Source: Bifidobacterium sp. ESL0682 (lineage in GTDB: Bacteria > Actinomycetota > Actinomycetes > Actinomycetales > Bifidobacteriaceae). From it: a stretch of 64,000 bases of DNA. The translations under genes and the position numbers were made by a program. Under the pieces are notes generated by a model. The model made no database searches. It was not told the origin of the DNA and worked only from the letters and a program-made list of their open reading frames with translations. The stretch covers positions 1,178,001 through 1,242,000 of the forward strand of contig NZ_CP113942.1 of the NCBI RefSeq assembly GCF_029392815.1, in the 5' to 3' direction. Positions 42,270 through 53,340 of the stretch are shown here, one piece after another. Position 1 is the stretch's first letter; every line of letters begins with the position of its first letter.

Positions 42270-44009
42270 TTAATTTGCCAAACGCTTGAGGGCCTGAACA
42301 GCGGATTCATTATGAGCTTCAGAATAGACTAGCGACTGTTCACATTGGGACTTGGTCCAGCGAGCGGAATCTGAGATGTCTAGCGAATAGAGATGTGCGG
42401 ACCTGCGCGCCATGCGGTTGCCTTCGGCATCTGTCGTGTAATCGGGATGGGCGTTGGCATCGTCATTGCTGTCTTCCGAAACGGTGATGTGCGACCATGA
42501 GGCAGCAACAACATCTTGCGGGAAAAGCCTGAGGATTTCGGCTCGAAGCCAGGCTCTCGTATCTTCCGGAGGTGTTGATGTGGCGCGTTCGAGTTCGGCA
42601 TCAGCCTGTTGTTGTGTGGAAACCTGCGATGGTTCAGAATCGCTATCGGAGATGTCAGATTCTTCGGAATCGGCTTGATGATGCAGATTCACGAACGTAC
42701 GCTCGGTTTGCGATTGCAGGCGCGCGAATACCGAGTGCGACGGGTCGAGAGCAGCCCAACTCAGGTCCAGAGCGGCCAGTTTGGGACTGGACCAGTTCTC
42801 GCCAATCTTGCTCCGCAAGCGTTCCATCAGCTGCCATTTCAGCAGCCATTCCAGACGGGAACCTTCGTCTGTCATGGTGAGCCGTTCGTCGTCACTCGCG
42901 TGGCGGACCTTGGCCACGTCGGCGAGCGCCTGTTGCCACATCGCCATGACCCGTTTGGTTGGTTCATCGGGCCATAGCGGATCTCCCCTGCTGTCGGTGC
43001 CATAGGTGGCCGCACCTTGCGCCGATACCGCCGAAAGCAAACGCACCTGAATCTGCCAGGCCGTTGTGTTGCCGCCTTGCTCAAGCGGTAACGGCGCAGC
43101 AAGGCTCAAATCATGCGAGATGATATGCATCGCCTCAACGGGATCGACAAGCTGCAAGTCAGCAAGGAGACCTTCAATATCGAATGCTGAGTTCCCGTCC
43201 TCGGTCTGTTCAAGCAGCCACAGCAGCATGCTTGTTGTGCCAAGTTTCAGCGCCTGAGGCACATCCATGCGGTTGGCGTCGCCGACGATGACATGCAGAC
43301 GACGGAAGTCACCGGTGACGTGGGATTCGTCGCGGGCATTGACAATCGGCCGGTCGAATGTGGTCTGCAAGCCAACGATGGAATGAACGTAATCGGCACG
43401 TTGGCTCAGCTGATAACCAGCCTCCTCGCTTTTCTCACCGATGCCGACACGTCCGGAACCGGCGTAGATCTGGCGCGAAACGAAATGCAAGGTCATCAGC
43501 GCGGCGACCTTTTCAAACGGAACGTTGCGCAGCATCATATAGTTCTCGTGCGTGCCCCAGCTGGCGCCTTTACCGTCCACGTTGTTACGATGCAGAACGA
43601 TATGAGAACCGTTGCGTTCATTGGCCTTACGTGTCGCTTCACGCATGAGTGCATCACCGGCATGGTCGTAGCAGACAGCTTCGAAGGGATCCATCGTCTC
43701 AGGCGCGGAATACTCGGGGTGCGCATGGTCGACGTAGATACGGCCGCCGTTGGACGCGATGACGTTGACAATCTGGCGTTGCGGCTCGTCGGTGAGCATG
43801 TCGGGTCGGGCCGCTGCACGGGGCAGACGGGTACCACGGGCATCATTCAGCGGATCCTCCTGCCGGTAATCCCAACGGATATGCTGCGTTTCAGGGTTCG
43901 CCGCACCGCTGACCACATCGAACGAAAGCTGAACGGGATTGTAATGTTCCCGCCCCAAATCAGAAACGGCATATTCTGTTTCGGTGCCCATCATTCTGCG
44001 TACAGTCAT
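42270..44009 (-). CDS. dop: Depupylase/deamidase Dop
   Basis: A 579-residue homologue of PafA that removes Pup. Dop features are MMGTETEYAV, the Dop-loop region RWDYRQEDPLNDARG, YVDHAHPEYSAPE, NNVDGKGASWGTHENYM, and SRQIYAGSGRVGIG with LSQRADY. It has a longer C-terminal region than typical Dop (about 500), including an acidic Ser/Asp/Gln-rich insert near residues 455-490. Because Pup here ends in Glu, deamidation should not be needed, leaving depupylation as the main role. It lies 116 nt downstream of ARC on the same strand. Confidence 0.94.
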   Translation of the reverse strand: MTVRRMMGTETEYAVSDLGREHYNPVQLSFDVVSGAANPETQHIRWDYRQEDPLNDARGTRLPRAAARPDMLTDEPQRQIVNVIASNGGRIYVDHAHPEYSAPETMDPFEAVCYDHAGDALMREATRKANERNGSHIVLHRNNVDGKGASWGTHENYMMLRNVPFEKVAALMTLHFVSRQIYAGSGRVGIGEKSEEAGYQLSQRADYVHSIVGLQTTFDRPIVNARDESHVTGDFRRLHVIVGDANRMDVPQALKLGTTSMLLWLLEQTEDGNSAFDIEGLLADLQLVDPVEAMHIISHDLSLAAPLPLEQGGNTTAWQIQVRLLSAVSAQGAATYGTDSRGDPLWPDEPTKRVMAMWQQALADVAKVRHASDDERLTMTDEGSRLEWLLKWQLMERLRSKIGENWSSPKLAALDLSWAALDPSHSVFARLQSQTERTFVNLHHQADSEESDISDSDSEPSQVSTQQQADAELERATSTPPEDTRAWLRAEILRLFPQDVVAASWSHITVSEDSNDDANAHPDYTTDAEGNRMARRSAHLYSLDISDSARWTKSQCEQSLVYSEAHNESAVQALKRLAN

Positions 44010-44125
44010 TCGTTGCCACGCTTTCTTTCTGCGTCATCCCTCTGTGTCAATATCGACATCCTACCTTGCTTGTACGCCCTAATATCCCAGACAATGTATA
44101 TCTCTTCCGCATCATTCAACACAGA

Positions 44126-45666
44126 TTATTGTGCCGGACGGATGTGCACGGCATGACCGCCAGCGATGCCATTGATCTTCGACCACTGCACCGGGTCGGA
44201 ATCCATGACCGAATCGCTGGTCTCGGCATATTCGTCGTCAACGGCCCGTCGCACCGCTTCGGCGCCGATTTCCATGGGTCTGCCAAGCGTAATCGAGTCT
44301 TTGACGGCATGCGTCTTGACGCGATCGACGATGTTCTTCAGCATCGCCCCGCACATGACATCAGAGAGCATGACCCTCGACCAACGCCCTTGGTCGTCAC
44401 ACACATCGCAGATGTGCCGTTGCAGGCCATCATCGTAGACGCTATCGACCAAAATCTCGGTCAACGACGCCGCGTCCTGCCCATGCTCATAGGGCAGGTT
44501 ATCGGTCAGATAATGCGAAACAATCTGTGCCGCCTGCTTCCTGCCCGGCCGGTCGATGCGAATCTTGACATCGAGCCGCCCGGGGCGCAGCACGGCGGGA
44601 TCGATCATGTCCACGCGGTTCGAGGCACCGATGACGATGACATTGTCCAAGCTTTCGATGCCGTCGAGTTCGGCCAGGAACTGGGGCACGATAGTGGTTT
44701 CCACATCGCTGGATACACCGGAACCGCGCGTGCGCAACAGCGAATCCATCTCATCGATGAACACGATGACCGGCTTGCCCTCGGCGGCTCGGGCACGGGC
44801 ACGTTTGAAAATCAGACGGATGAGCCGTTCGGACTCGCCCACATATTTGTTGAGCAATTCCGGGCCCTTGACCGAAAGGAACACGCCGTTTTCGGCGTCA
44901 CCTCCGGAAAGCGCGTTGGCGACGGCCTTGGCAATCAACGTCTTGCCGTTGCCCGGAGGCCCGTATAACAGCACACCCTTGGGCGGTCGCAGATCGTAGC
45001 GTTCGAAGAGTTCGCGATGGAGGAACGGCAGTTCGACGGCATCCTTGATACGCCCGATCTGATCATCAAGCCCGCCGATGTCGTCGAATGTGGCATCAGG
45101 CGTCTGTTCCAATACCAGATCGGTGGCATTCTCGCCTGGCAAGACCTCCAGCGCCAAGCGCGCAGTGCTGTCGACCAAAATCCTAGCGGAGGGCTCGATG
45201 GACACGTCCGCGAGCGCGCTGGCCCGTTCAATCAGTGTGACATTGCCGGATTCGTCGGCAACCATCAGCCGGCCATCATCCAACGGCTGCTTGACCACGC
45301 GCACGGCACCGGAGATTTCAAGCCCACGCTGCTCGACCAGCACCATGTTTTCGTTGAGGAGCACCGTCCGACCGCCGACCAGACGTGAGACCTGTACGTT
45401 CGAGGCCACGGGCACAATCAATCGACGGCCGCCGGAAAGCACCTCGGCCTTGGCATGCTGCACACCCTGCTCGTCAGTGCTGCAGGAATCCACACGCATC
45501 ATCGTGGCGAAGTTCAAGGGAGGCGCAGCCATCTGCCCCAGCTGGGACTTGGCCTTTGCAGCTCCTTGCCGGCTCGCGTGAGCGCCACCGCCAGCGCATG
45601 GTTCTTGGCCCTCAGGTTGTCGTTCTCTTTCGCCAACCCCTCCGAACCGTTTTCATCGCTACTCAT
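44126..45666 (-). CDS. arc: ARC/Mpa AAA+ ATPase of the pupylation system, one frameshift
   Basis: A ring ATPase that binds and unfolds pupylated proteins. The start at 45666 gives an N-terminal coiled coil (GLAKENDNLRAKNHALAVAL). The frame breaks at the T3 run 45555-45557; one extra A on the coding strand gives ELQKAKSQLGQM and a 513-residue protein. Next come OB-type domains, Walker A GPPGNGKT, Walker B VIVFIDEMDSL and arginine finger RPGRLDVKIRID. The protein ends HIRPAQ and lacks the penultimate Tyr motif (QYL type) by which Mpa docks on the 20S core. This fits the absence of prcBA nearby. Confidence 0.93.
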
Positions 45667-45893
45667 GTGTCCCCCGCATCTGCCGTTCCGAATCGTTTCG
45701 GTAATCCCATCTTATGATTCGACCACGAGGTTTCACCGTAGATTGATGGATATTGGACAATGCGAATCGAATAGAACCCTCACGATATGCCTGTATTCTG
45801 CATAAGCCGAAACATTCAAGCACACTACCTATCGAAGGTCTGCATTCCTTCGCCGTTACCGATGAGTCCGGCTATCCGATCCGTGCGTCGAAA

Positions 45894-46949
45894 TCAATCG
45901 ACGTAAGCATCAGCAGCGAGACGAGCACCACGGGCCCAATCGGCGGCACGCATGGCCTTTTTGCCCTGTGCCTTGACCTGTTGCAGCTCAATCGGCGCAG
46001 TTGCAGTGCCAATCCACACGTGCTTCTTGGTGGCGGCCAGCATACCTGGCTTCAGGTCAGACGGCACTTGAGGATCGTTGACATCGGCCGGACGTGCCTC
46101 AAGCACATGGAACGGCTCGGCATCACCCATATCGCTTTCGACGCTCGTACCAGCGGAAACAGAAGTATTCACACCGTCACGTCCATCGTTCCCGTTGTCC
46201 ACGTTATCCATGGAAACCGCACCATGCGGATGCAGCATGCACCACGCTCCAGGCTCTGGTGTACAGGCACGAATCTGGCGATCAATAGCGAAGACCGGCA
46301 CATCGAAACGGATGCGGGCGTCATCGTGTGTAATCTTTTGAGCCACCTCGTAGGCGCCCCGTGGCTGCTCCTGCATAAGAATCCGCCCTTCAGCCATAGC
46401 TGTCAACGCGGAGGCCAGCAGATACGAACCGTCGTCGGCCAAGCGCGACAACAAATCGCCGGAAGTTTCGTGCGCGCCGATTTCACAGGTGGATTGAGCC
46501 AGAATCGGACCAGTATCCATACCTTTGGTCAGCCTGAACACGGTGGCACCGGTGAGCGTGTCCCCGCTCCAGATCGAGCGCTGCACGGGAGCTGCGCCAC
46601 GCCACTGCGGCAATAGCGAGAAATGCAGGTTGTACCAGCCCATCGGCAGCGCATCCAGCACGTTTTCCTTGAGAATCTTGCCGTAGGCTACCACGGCTCC
46701 GGCCTGAGCTCCTGTGGCTTTGAGCTCGTCGAGGAACGTCGGCTCCTTCGGGTCGCTTTCCAGCACGGGGATACCTAACTCGAGAGCCGCTTGCTTCACA
46801 GGGCTCGGCATCAGTTTGCGCCCGCGACCTTGCGGGGCATCAGGCCTGGTGAGCACCGCAACAACCTCAAAATGCTCCTCGTCATCCGCCAACCGGCGCA
46901 ACGCAGGAACCGCCACATCAGGCGTCCCTGCAAACAATACTTTCAACAT
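45894..46949 (-). CDS. fmt: Methionyl-tRNA formyltransferase
   Basis: A 351-residue enzyme that formylates initiator Met-tRNA. The N-terminal domain has LFAGTPDVAVPALRRL, the SLLPQWRGAAPVQRSIWSG folate/catalytic motif (with the invariant Asn-x-His in NLHFS), and GATVFRLTKGMDTGPIL. The C-terminal OB domain holds an unusual ~35-residue Gly/Asn/Asp/Ser-rich insert (around residues 245-280). The start at 46949 follows AAAGGA. It is the last gene of priA-HAD-fmt. Confidence 0.95.
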   Translation of the reverse strand: MLKVLFAGTPDVAVPALRRLADDEEHFEVVAVLTRPDAPQGRGRKLMPSPVKQAALELGIPVLESDPKEPTFLDELKATGAQAGAVVAYGKILKENVLDALPMGWYNLHFSLLPQWRGAAPVQRSIWSGDTLTGATVFRLTKGMDTGPILAQSTCEIGAHETSGDLLSRLADDGSYLLASALTAMAEGRILMQEQPRGAYEVAQKITHDDARIRFDVPVFAIDRQIRACTPEPGAWCMLHPHGAVSMDNVDNGNDGRDGVNTSVSAGTSVESDMGDAEPFHVLEARPADVNDPQVPSDLKPGMLAATKKHVWIGTATAPIELQQVKAQGKKAMRAADWARGARLAADAYVD

Positions 46950-46959
46950 GACAATCCTT

Positions 46960-47666
46960 TCAGCGCTGGATATCGGGAATATTGACGCCTTGCTGTCTCA
47001 GGAGTTCCCGAAGCCGAGAAGCGTCATTGAACCGCACACCGCGTATGCCGGCGGAGTTGGCACCGACGATGTTCATCGCCTTGTCGTCGATGAAAATGGC
47101 GGTCTCGGCGGGAATATCGAAGCGTTTCAGCGCGTATTGGAAGATGTCGCGGTGCGGCTTGCGCAGGTTCCATAGCCGGAAACCACCGCATCGTCCAGTT
47201 CACTGAGAATCGGGTACATCTTCTCGGCCGGAGGGAACAGCTCTGTCGCCCAGTTCGACAGGCCCCACACACCGATGCCGGCCTCTTTGAGGTCGTTAAC
47301 CAGCACGCGAGCGCCTTCCACCGGGCCGACCAGCGAATCTTCGAAGTTGGCGAAGTAGTATTCCATCATATCGGCCCAGGTATCGCCGTATTGTCCGCGC
47401 ACCTGATTCACGGCCTGAACGGCTGTGCCGCCGATATCCATGGCATCGCTGGCGTCATAGAAGCCGGAAATGTCGTTGTCGAGGAACTTGTCGGTCAGCT
47501 CCTGCGAATAACGCGGCAGCATTGCGGCCTGCGGGTCCCAGCGCACCAATACGTTGCCGAAATCGAAGATCACGTTCTCGATGGGCTTGCCCGCAGCACC
47601 TTGGGCCGCATCCTCCGACTTGATCACGTTATAGTCCATTTCCGGTTCGCCCGGCCAACCTTTCAT
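46960..47666 (-). CDS. HAD-superfamily hydrolase, one frameshift
   Basis: A HAD-IA-type phosphatase or haloacid dehalogenase of unknown substrate. Motif I FDFGNVLVRWD carries an Asn at the second key position (FDFGN), common in this subfamily. Motif II is GLSNW, then Lys in NLRKPHRDIF, then motif IV FIDDKAMN. The frame breaks near 47168-47171; one added base rejoins ...SGYGNLRKPHRD... and gives 235 residues ending 10 nt before fmt. The start at 47666 has AAGGAGG 5 nt upstream. Confidence 0.85.
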
Positions 47667-47743
47667 GGTGCCTCCTTCAACTGCGTGTTGATACCCTATC
47701 TGCTCTCATATTTTCATAGCGCGACGACGAGAACCCGCTGGTT

Positions 47744-50251
47744 TCAGATCAGGTCCTTGGGGTCAAGCTGGAAGCGCAGCTCCCCGGCGTGCGGGTGGCA
47801 ACATGCCTGGCAACCTCGCTGTGCAGCCGTTGGGCCAGTTGCGCCCGCAGCGCCTGCGGCACACGCACCACGGCCTTGACACGATCCTGCGTGGCCTCCA
47901 GTTCGCGGGCATCCACCGTCCGAGGCTGGGCAATGGGCACCGGCCCCAAGACAGCCGGCAACGGGCCGATTTGTGTCTGCACTTGGCTCCAGTCTCCATC
48001 CAGTGCTCCGATATGTGCCAGAGTCGCCGTCACCGCTTCCCGTCTGCCCCAAACGCAAGCCAGCGCGAAAACAGGTGAAAGTCCGGTCTCCGCACGCTCG
48101 TCAAGTTCGCGTGCAGCGAGGATACGCGAGTCCCACCGTTTCAGAGATTCGGCGATTATCGGGTCAGTCTCGCCGATCAGCAGCACCTGCCCGCCTTCCT
48201 GGTGGCAGGCGCACATCGACGCTGCTCGCATCCAAGCGGTCAGCGCGTCGATGCGCGCGTCGACACCGGGCGCGTAAAGGCTCGTCCATGCATCGAGAAT
48301 GGCCACGGCCTGGTAATGGCCGGTGGTCCCGTCTTGGCGCCTCACCCGAGGCTCAGCCTCCGGGGTGGCGATGACGATAAGCGGCTGGTCCGGAATCCAA
48401 TCAACGATGCCGTTGGACTGGCTTGGGCTGGAAAGCACCATCGGAATATCACGGAATAGATGCTGCAATTGCGCCGCTGTGCCTGCCGCGCCCACGCGCA
48501 CGACGCTCATCCGCTTGCCATGGCACTTGGGACAGCTCCAATCACTAGCTGGTGCCCCGCACCAGCGGCAGCGCGGCGCTCCCCGCGAATCTGCTGCAAA
48601 GGCCCGGTGCAACGCGGGCAACGGGCTTGACGATGGCAATGGGCGCAGCTCAGCACTTCGGCGATGCCTCATGGGGAATGGAAAAGAGAATCGGCCCCTT
48701 CTCCAGCGCCTCCGAAAGGACCCGGACCGCCGTATGCGGCACCCGAGCGCCAATCGACGGATCGGCCAGCCGTGCGAGTTCGTCGCGATTGAGCCAGCGA
48801 ATCCACGGCGAAACGTCCTCGACCACGGCAGGCAACGGATGCACGGCAGTGCTGAATCCGCTGACCGGCGTTTCGCAAACCTCGACGTAGGCGGCCGGTT
48901 CGATGGAGAATATCGCATCATCGGACTGTTCCTGCCCAGCCATCGAAACGTTCGTGTCTTTTTGCCCTCTGTTGGGAGCATCGAGCGAGTAGGTCTCGCC
49001 AGTCTCCAATATCGGGTTTGTTGGGTCATTGCCATCGGAATTGTTGCCGTTGTTCGCCTTCGTCTGATCGACAATACCTACACTGTCCTCTTCAACATTA
49101 TCGACAGCAACCGTGTCATCAACCACAGCCTGCGACGCGTTATCGGCAATCGCCGCAGTCTTGCGTACATTGCCGCTCACTTCCCACTCGCTGATGGCGC
49201 TTCGAGCATTGGCCATGGCCACGAAGGTACCGCTGTGAAGCTTGGCACGAAGCCGCAGGACCCCGCGTGCGGCGGCGTAGGGCATCATGCCGTCGGCGTT
49301 CTGGTAGGCTACGTCTTCAAGAATGGCGAAAAGACCCGGTCCTTCCACCGGCGCGTACATCGCGGCCCTGGTGCCGATGACGCAGCGCACCTGCCCACTG
49401 GCAGCCGCCAGATAGGAGCGGTAGCGTTCGGCCGGCGCCATGGCAGCTGCCAACAACGCAAAATCACCGTCGTAACCACTATGGCTCGCGTTCGTCTGCT
49501 TGAACGGCTTGAGACCAAATCGCCGCAAGGCCGCCGCCACATAGTTGACCTCACGCATCGTCGGCAGCACCAACACCGCAGCTCGCCCGGCCTGCAGCGC
49601 ACAAGCGGCCATATAAGCCAAGTCATCGGCCCAGCGCACCGCTCCCGGCAAGGCATCGACCACGAACGAAGCAAAACCGCCACCGATCAAAGCTTGCTGC
49701 AGGGCCGGAGCATTGTCGTAACCAGCCCGAAAGCGTTCCGCCCCGTGCTCAACAGCGCTGTCGTCAAGTCTTACACGACCCCGGCTTCCGGCCCATGTTC
49801 CGGCCATCGCCAGATGCTGTTCCTTGTCTACTCTGGCGACTCGCGGAGGAACAGCAAGACGCAGAATGTTGGCAGGAGTACCGCCGTAGGCTTCGGCAAT
49901 GGCAGTGATGTCACGCCTCATCGAGGCCGAGACCAGCACGTCGGGGGTCATCACCCGTTCGATATAGCGCAACGCGGAAGCCGTGGTGTGACTGCTCTCG
50001 ACACGATCCCAAACAATCCCGTTGACACGCCTGCCGCCGAAACGCACCCGTACCATCACGCCCGGCTGCGCAGCTTCGGAGAATTTCTCATCGATGAGAT
50101 AATCGAACGTCTGTCCCAAATGGGTGGCCTGCACATCGAGCACCACCTGCGCAATCGGATTCTCCTTCGCCGGGGTATGGGTGACCGGCTTGCGGCGCTT
50201 GCGCGGGGCCAGCCCGGCGAGCGCTGGTTGTTCAGCCTGCGGTTCACTCAT
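47744..50251 (-). CDS. priA: Primosomal protein N' (PriA), actinobacterial helicase-motif-poor type, three frameshifts
   Basis: A replication-restart factor. Frames change at 48667-48668 (CC), 48598-48605 and 47782-47785 (CCCC). One base at each restores 836 residues. The N-terminal DNA-binding part (VVLDVQATHLGQTFDYLID, GVMVRVRFGGRRVNGIVW) and the zinc-binding cysteines (CAHC, CPRC, CRWC, CPKC) are intact after correction. A Walker A GxGKT motif is missing and the DEAH equivalent reads EDVAYQ, so ATP-driven helicase activity is doubtful, as known for other actinobacterial PriA. A ~100-residue low-complexity acidic/Asn-rich insert follows residue 340. The start at 50251 has a weak ribosome site. 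Confidence 0.9.
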
Positions 50252-50289
50252 GCTTCAAGGATAGCAAGGCCGTGGATTGTTGAAACGCA

Positions 50290-50323
50290 AATGTGGCCAC
50301 ATGCCTGAGCATGCAGCCACATT
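50290..50323 (-). terminator. Terminator candidate after cfa
   Basis: 15-nt arms (50290-50304 and 50309-50323), with one mismatch and a 4-nt loop, 25 nt beyond the cfa stop. The U-tract is weak. Confidence 0.5.
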
Positions 50324-50347
50324 CAAAAAGCAGAATCTGATAGAAAC

Positions 50348-51658
50348 TCAGATCTTGGTCGGCTTGACGGTCGAATCCTCGATCCACCACGGACGCAGCG
50401 GGTAGGTGTCGGTCATCTGCTTGTCATCCGGACGCACGCAGAGGAACTGGTGAATCTGGATATTGTTGAGCTCGAAGTTCAGCGCGCAGCCGGCCATATA
50501 GAGGCCCCACAGGCGCGACTTGGGCTCGCCCATCAGCTCGACGGCGCGGTCCCAGCCGGCGACCAGGTTCTTGTTCCAGTTGTGCAGGGTCAGCGCATAA
50601 TGCTGACGCAGGTTCTCCTGGTTGACAACCTCAAAACCAGTGTCTTGAATCACGGTCTCGATCTCGCCCGGAGAAGCCAGCTGGCCATCAGGGAAGATGT
50701 AGCGATCGATGAACTCGCCGGCGGCCTTGCCCGTCATGGAGTTGACGCGGGTGATCTGGTGGTTCAGCAGACGGCCGTTGGGCTTGAGCTTGTCGAAGAT
50801 CTCCTTGAAGTAGGAGGGATAGTGCTTGAAGCCGACGTGCTCCATCATGCCGATCGAGCAGATGCCGTCGAAATCACCTTCCGGCACGTCACGGTAATCC
50901 ATCTGACGCACTTCAGCGAGGTCTTCGAGGCCTTCGCGCTTGATCCATTCCTGAGCCCACTTGACCTGTTCACCGGCCAAGGTGACACCGAGGACCTTGA
51001 TGCCACGCTGTGCGGCGCGAATCTCCATGGAGCCCCAGCCGCAGCCGATGTCGAGCAGCCGGTCGCCGGGCTTCAGGTTGAGCTTGTCGAGCACGAGATC
51101 GAGCTTGCGCCATTCGGCATCCTCAAGCGAATCCTCAGGCGAGGTGAACACGCCACAGGTGTAGGTCATCGAGGAACCGAGGAAGAGACGGTAGAACTCG
51201 TTGGACTGGTCATAGTGATAGCTCACGGTGGCCTCGTCGCCGGCCTTGGAGTGTGGCAGCAGGCCTTCGGTGCGGCGCTTCCAGCGGCTCGGGCCTTCGA
51301 TCGACGGAGCTTCGGGGTGACGGATGCCGTGCGAATAGACGGAAGCGACGATGCGGGCCAGGTCGGCCGGGCTCGGCTTCTTCATATCCGGCTTCAGGGC
51401 TACAAGCTTCTTGAACACCTCATACGGATCGCCGGGGATGAGTTCTGGGGAGGCAATGTCGCCCTGCAGATAGGCGCGCGCGAGGCCGAGATCGTTGGGA
51501 TGGTCGACCATATAATACACGGCACGCGAGTTGTTCACCGTGATGTGCAGCGGTGCGTCCTGCGGCCCGAACGAAGAACCGTCGAAAGCGGTGATGTTGA
51601 TTTTCCCATTGTCCTCAAGGAACATTGAAACCATATCGGCTACGGTCATAGCGGCCAT
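50348..51658 (-). CDS. cfa: Cyclopropane-fatty-acyl-phospholipid synthase family methyltransferase
   Basis: A 436-residue SAM-dependent methyltransferase that adds a methylene bridge to unsaturated phospholipid acyl chains. It shows DQSNEFYRLFLGSSMTYTCG, the SAM-binding LDIGCGWGSMEIRAA, GVTLAGEQVKWAQE, IGMMEHVGFKHY and the ENLRQHYALTLHNWN end motif. The start at 51658 (MAAMTV) has GGAGG 6 nt upstream, so the frame's earlier ATG is rejected. It lies between metK, which makes SAM, and priA; the shared SAM link with metK may be chance, because a metK terminator separates them. Confidence 0.93.
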   Translation of the reverse strand: MAAMTVADMVSMFLEDNGKINITAFDGSSFGPQDAPLHITVNNSRAVYYMVDHPNDLGLARAYLQGDIASPELIPGDPYEVFKKLVALKPDMKKPSPADLARIVASVYSHGIRHPEAPSIEGPSRWKRRTEGLLPHSKAGDEATVSYHYDQSNEFYRLFLGSSMTYTCGVFTSPEDSLEDAEWRKLDLVLDKLNLKPGDRLLDIGCGWGSMEIRAAQRGIKVLGVTLAGEQVKWAQEWIKREGLEDLAEVRQMDYRDVPEGDFDGICSIGMMEHVGFKHYPSYFKEIFDKLKPNGRLLNHQITRVNSMTGKAAGEFIDRYIFPDGQLASPGEIETVIQDTGFEVVNQENLRQHYALTLHNWNKNLVAGWDRAVELMGEPKSRLWGLYMAGCALNFELNNIQIHQFLCVRPDDKQMTDTYPLRPWWIEDSTVKPTKI

Positions 51659-51790
51659 GCGCAACCTCCAAAATAAGTGCATTTCATTGCATTTTCCTCA
51701 TGCAAAACCATATTTAGACTATTGCCCAGTTACGACACCATAACGGTTTTGCTGGCCGTGAAATTCTCGGAGTTTCGCAGGCCCACGAGC

Positions 51791-51832
51791 AAAAAAAGAG
51801 CCGTATCCTCGGAAATCCCTCGGATACGGCTC
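51791..51832 (-). terminator. Terminator of metK
   Basis: 11-bp perfect arms GAGCCGTATCC (51798-51808) and its complement (51822-51832), followed on the minus strand by seven T (51791-51797). Confidence 0.9.
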
Positions 51833-51868
51833 CCTGCATATAGGTCAATTACGACCAGTTAGACACGC

Positions 51869-53104
51869 TCAGCCCTCGGCGATGGCCGCCTTGAGCTCGT
51901 CGACCTTGTCGGTGGCCTCCCATGTGAAGTCCGGATCGGTGCGGCCGAAGTGGCCGTAAGCCGCCGTCTTCAGATAGATCGGGCGCATCAAGTCGAGCTC
52001 GTCGATGATCGCGGCCGGACGCAGGTCAAAGACCTTGCGCACCGCAGCCTGAATCTGTTCGCGGGTCACACCGCCGATTTCAGTGCCGAAGGTGTTGACG
52101 TTGATGCTCACCGGGTCGGCGACACCGATGGCGTAGGCCACCTGCACCTCGACCTTGTGTGCCAGACCTGCGGCGACGATGTTCTTGGCCACCCAACGCG
52201 TGGCGTAGGCCGCGGAACGATCGACCTTGCTCGGGTCCTTGCCGGAGAAGGCGCCGCCGCCATGGTGGGCTGCCCCGCCGTAGGTGTCGACGATGATCTT
52301 GCGGCCGGTGAGTCCCGCATCGGCCGCCGGGCCGCCGAGGACGAAGGAACCGGTCGGGTTGACCAAAACGCGGTAATCGTCGTGGCGAATCTTGGTGCCG
52401 CACACCTCTTCGAGCACGGGCTTGATGACATGTTCCTGCAGCTGTTCCATGAGCCAGTCATGATTGACCTCGGGGTCGTGTTGCGTGGAGATAAGGACCG
52501 TGTCGACGCGAATCGGCTGGTCGTTGTCGTCGTATTCGATGGTGACCTGCGTCTTGCCGTCCGGACGAAGATGCGGCACGATGCCTTCCTTACGCACCTG
52601 AGCCAAGCGGAACGCCAGACGGTGCGAAAGATAGATCGGCAACGGCATCAGCACATCCGTCTCATCGCAGGCATAGCCGAACATGATGCCCTGATCGCCA
52701 GCGCCCTGAGCCTCGTAGCGTTCCTCACGCGAGACCGCGGACTCTTGCTCGGGGTTAAGACGGTCGACACCTTGGTTGATCTCGGCGCTCTGCTCGGTCA
52801 GCGAGACCAGAACGCCGCAGGAATCAGCGTCAAGGCCGACCTCGGAGGAGGTGTAGCCGATGTTTTTGACGACATTGCGCACGATGCGCTGGATGTCGGA
52901 ATAGCCGGAGCTGGTCACCTCGCCAAAGATAAGGAATTGCCCAATGGCGGCCGAGGTTTCCACGGCCACGTGGGAATGGGGATCCTGACGAAGCATATCG
53001 TCGAGAATTGCGTCCGAAATCTGATCGCAGACCTTATCGGGATGCCCTTCGGTAACCGATTCCGCGGAGATCAGGCGACGCTCTTTTGTCACTTCTGTAG
53101 ACAC
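51869..53104 (-). CDS. metK: S-adenosylmethionine synthetase
   Basis: A 411-residue enzyme making SAM from methionine and ATP. The sequence carries [20 protein letters not shown] (ATP-binding), [13 protein letters not shown] and the second signature [20 protein letters not shown]. The start is a GTG at 53104 with an AGAAAG-type site about 8 nt upstream. A strong terminator follows. Divergent from the first adhesin gene across 236 bp in which I recognise no SAM riboswitch. Confidence 0.97.
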   Translation of the reverse strand: MSTEVTKERRLISAESVTEGHPDKVCDQISDAILDDMLRQDPHSHVAVETSAAIGQFLIFGEVTSSGYSDIQRIVRNVVKNIGYTSSEVGLDADSCGVLVSLTEQSAEINQGVDRLNPEQESAVSREERYEAQGAGDQGIMFGYACDETDVLMPLPIYLSHRLAFRLAQVRKEGIVPHLRPDGKTQVTIEYDDNDQPIRVDTVLISTQHDPEVNHDWLMEQLQEHVIKPVLEEVCGTKIRHDDYRVLVNPTGSFVLGGPAADAGLTGRKIIVDTYGGAAHHGGGAFSGKDPSKVDRSAAYATRWVAKNIVAAGLAHKVEVQVAYAIGVADPVSINVNTFGTEIGGVTREQIQAAVRKVFDLRPAAIIDELDLMRPIYLKTAAYGHFGRTDPDFTWEATDKVDELKAAIAEG

Positions 53105-53340
53105 AGTGAACTTCTTTCTTCCATGCCAGAGCCGCAGTGCGGCCGACGTGTATACATACGAAATGTCACTCTACGCGCAGGCAGGTATGAAGAAACGCCT
53201 TTATAAAACAGAGAAGTCTCGGCCGTGCGATTTCTACTATTTGCACAGCCCAAGCCGACAAGTCCAGCACCAATTATAAATTGTATTGCAGTGTCTTTAG
53301 ACATGAATTTATTTGGGTTTAAACAAAGGGTTTGGTTACC

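Noticed and set aside
40313-45893. 20S proteasome genes prcA/prcB near pup
   Set aside because: Every open frame in the locus is accounted for; no proteasome subunit sequence is present.
47744-48690. Programmed ribosomal frameshifting in priA
   Set aside because: Three shifts in one gene with no slippery-site/stimulator pattern, alongside similar breaks in unrelated genes, point to sequence error.
53105-53340. SAM-type riboswitch in the metK leader
   Set aside because: No recognisable conserved riboswitch core is visible in the 236-bp divergent region.
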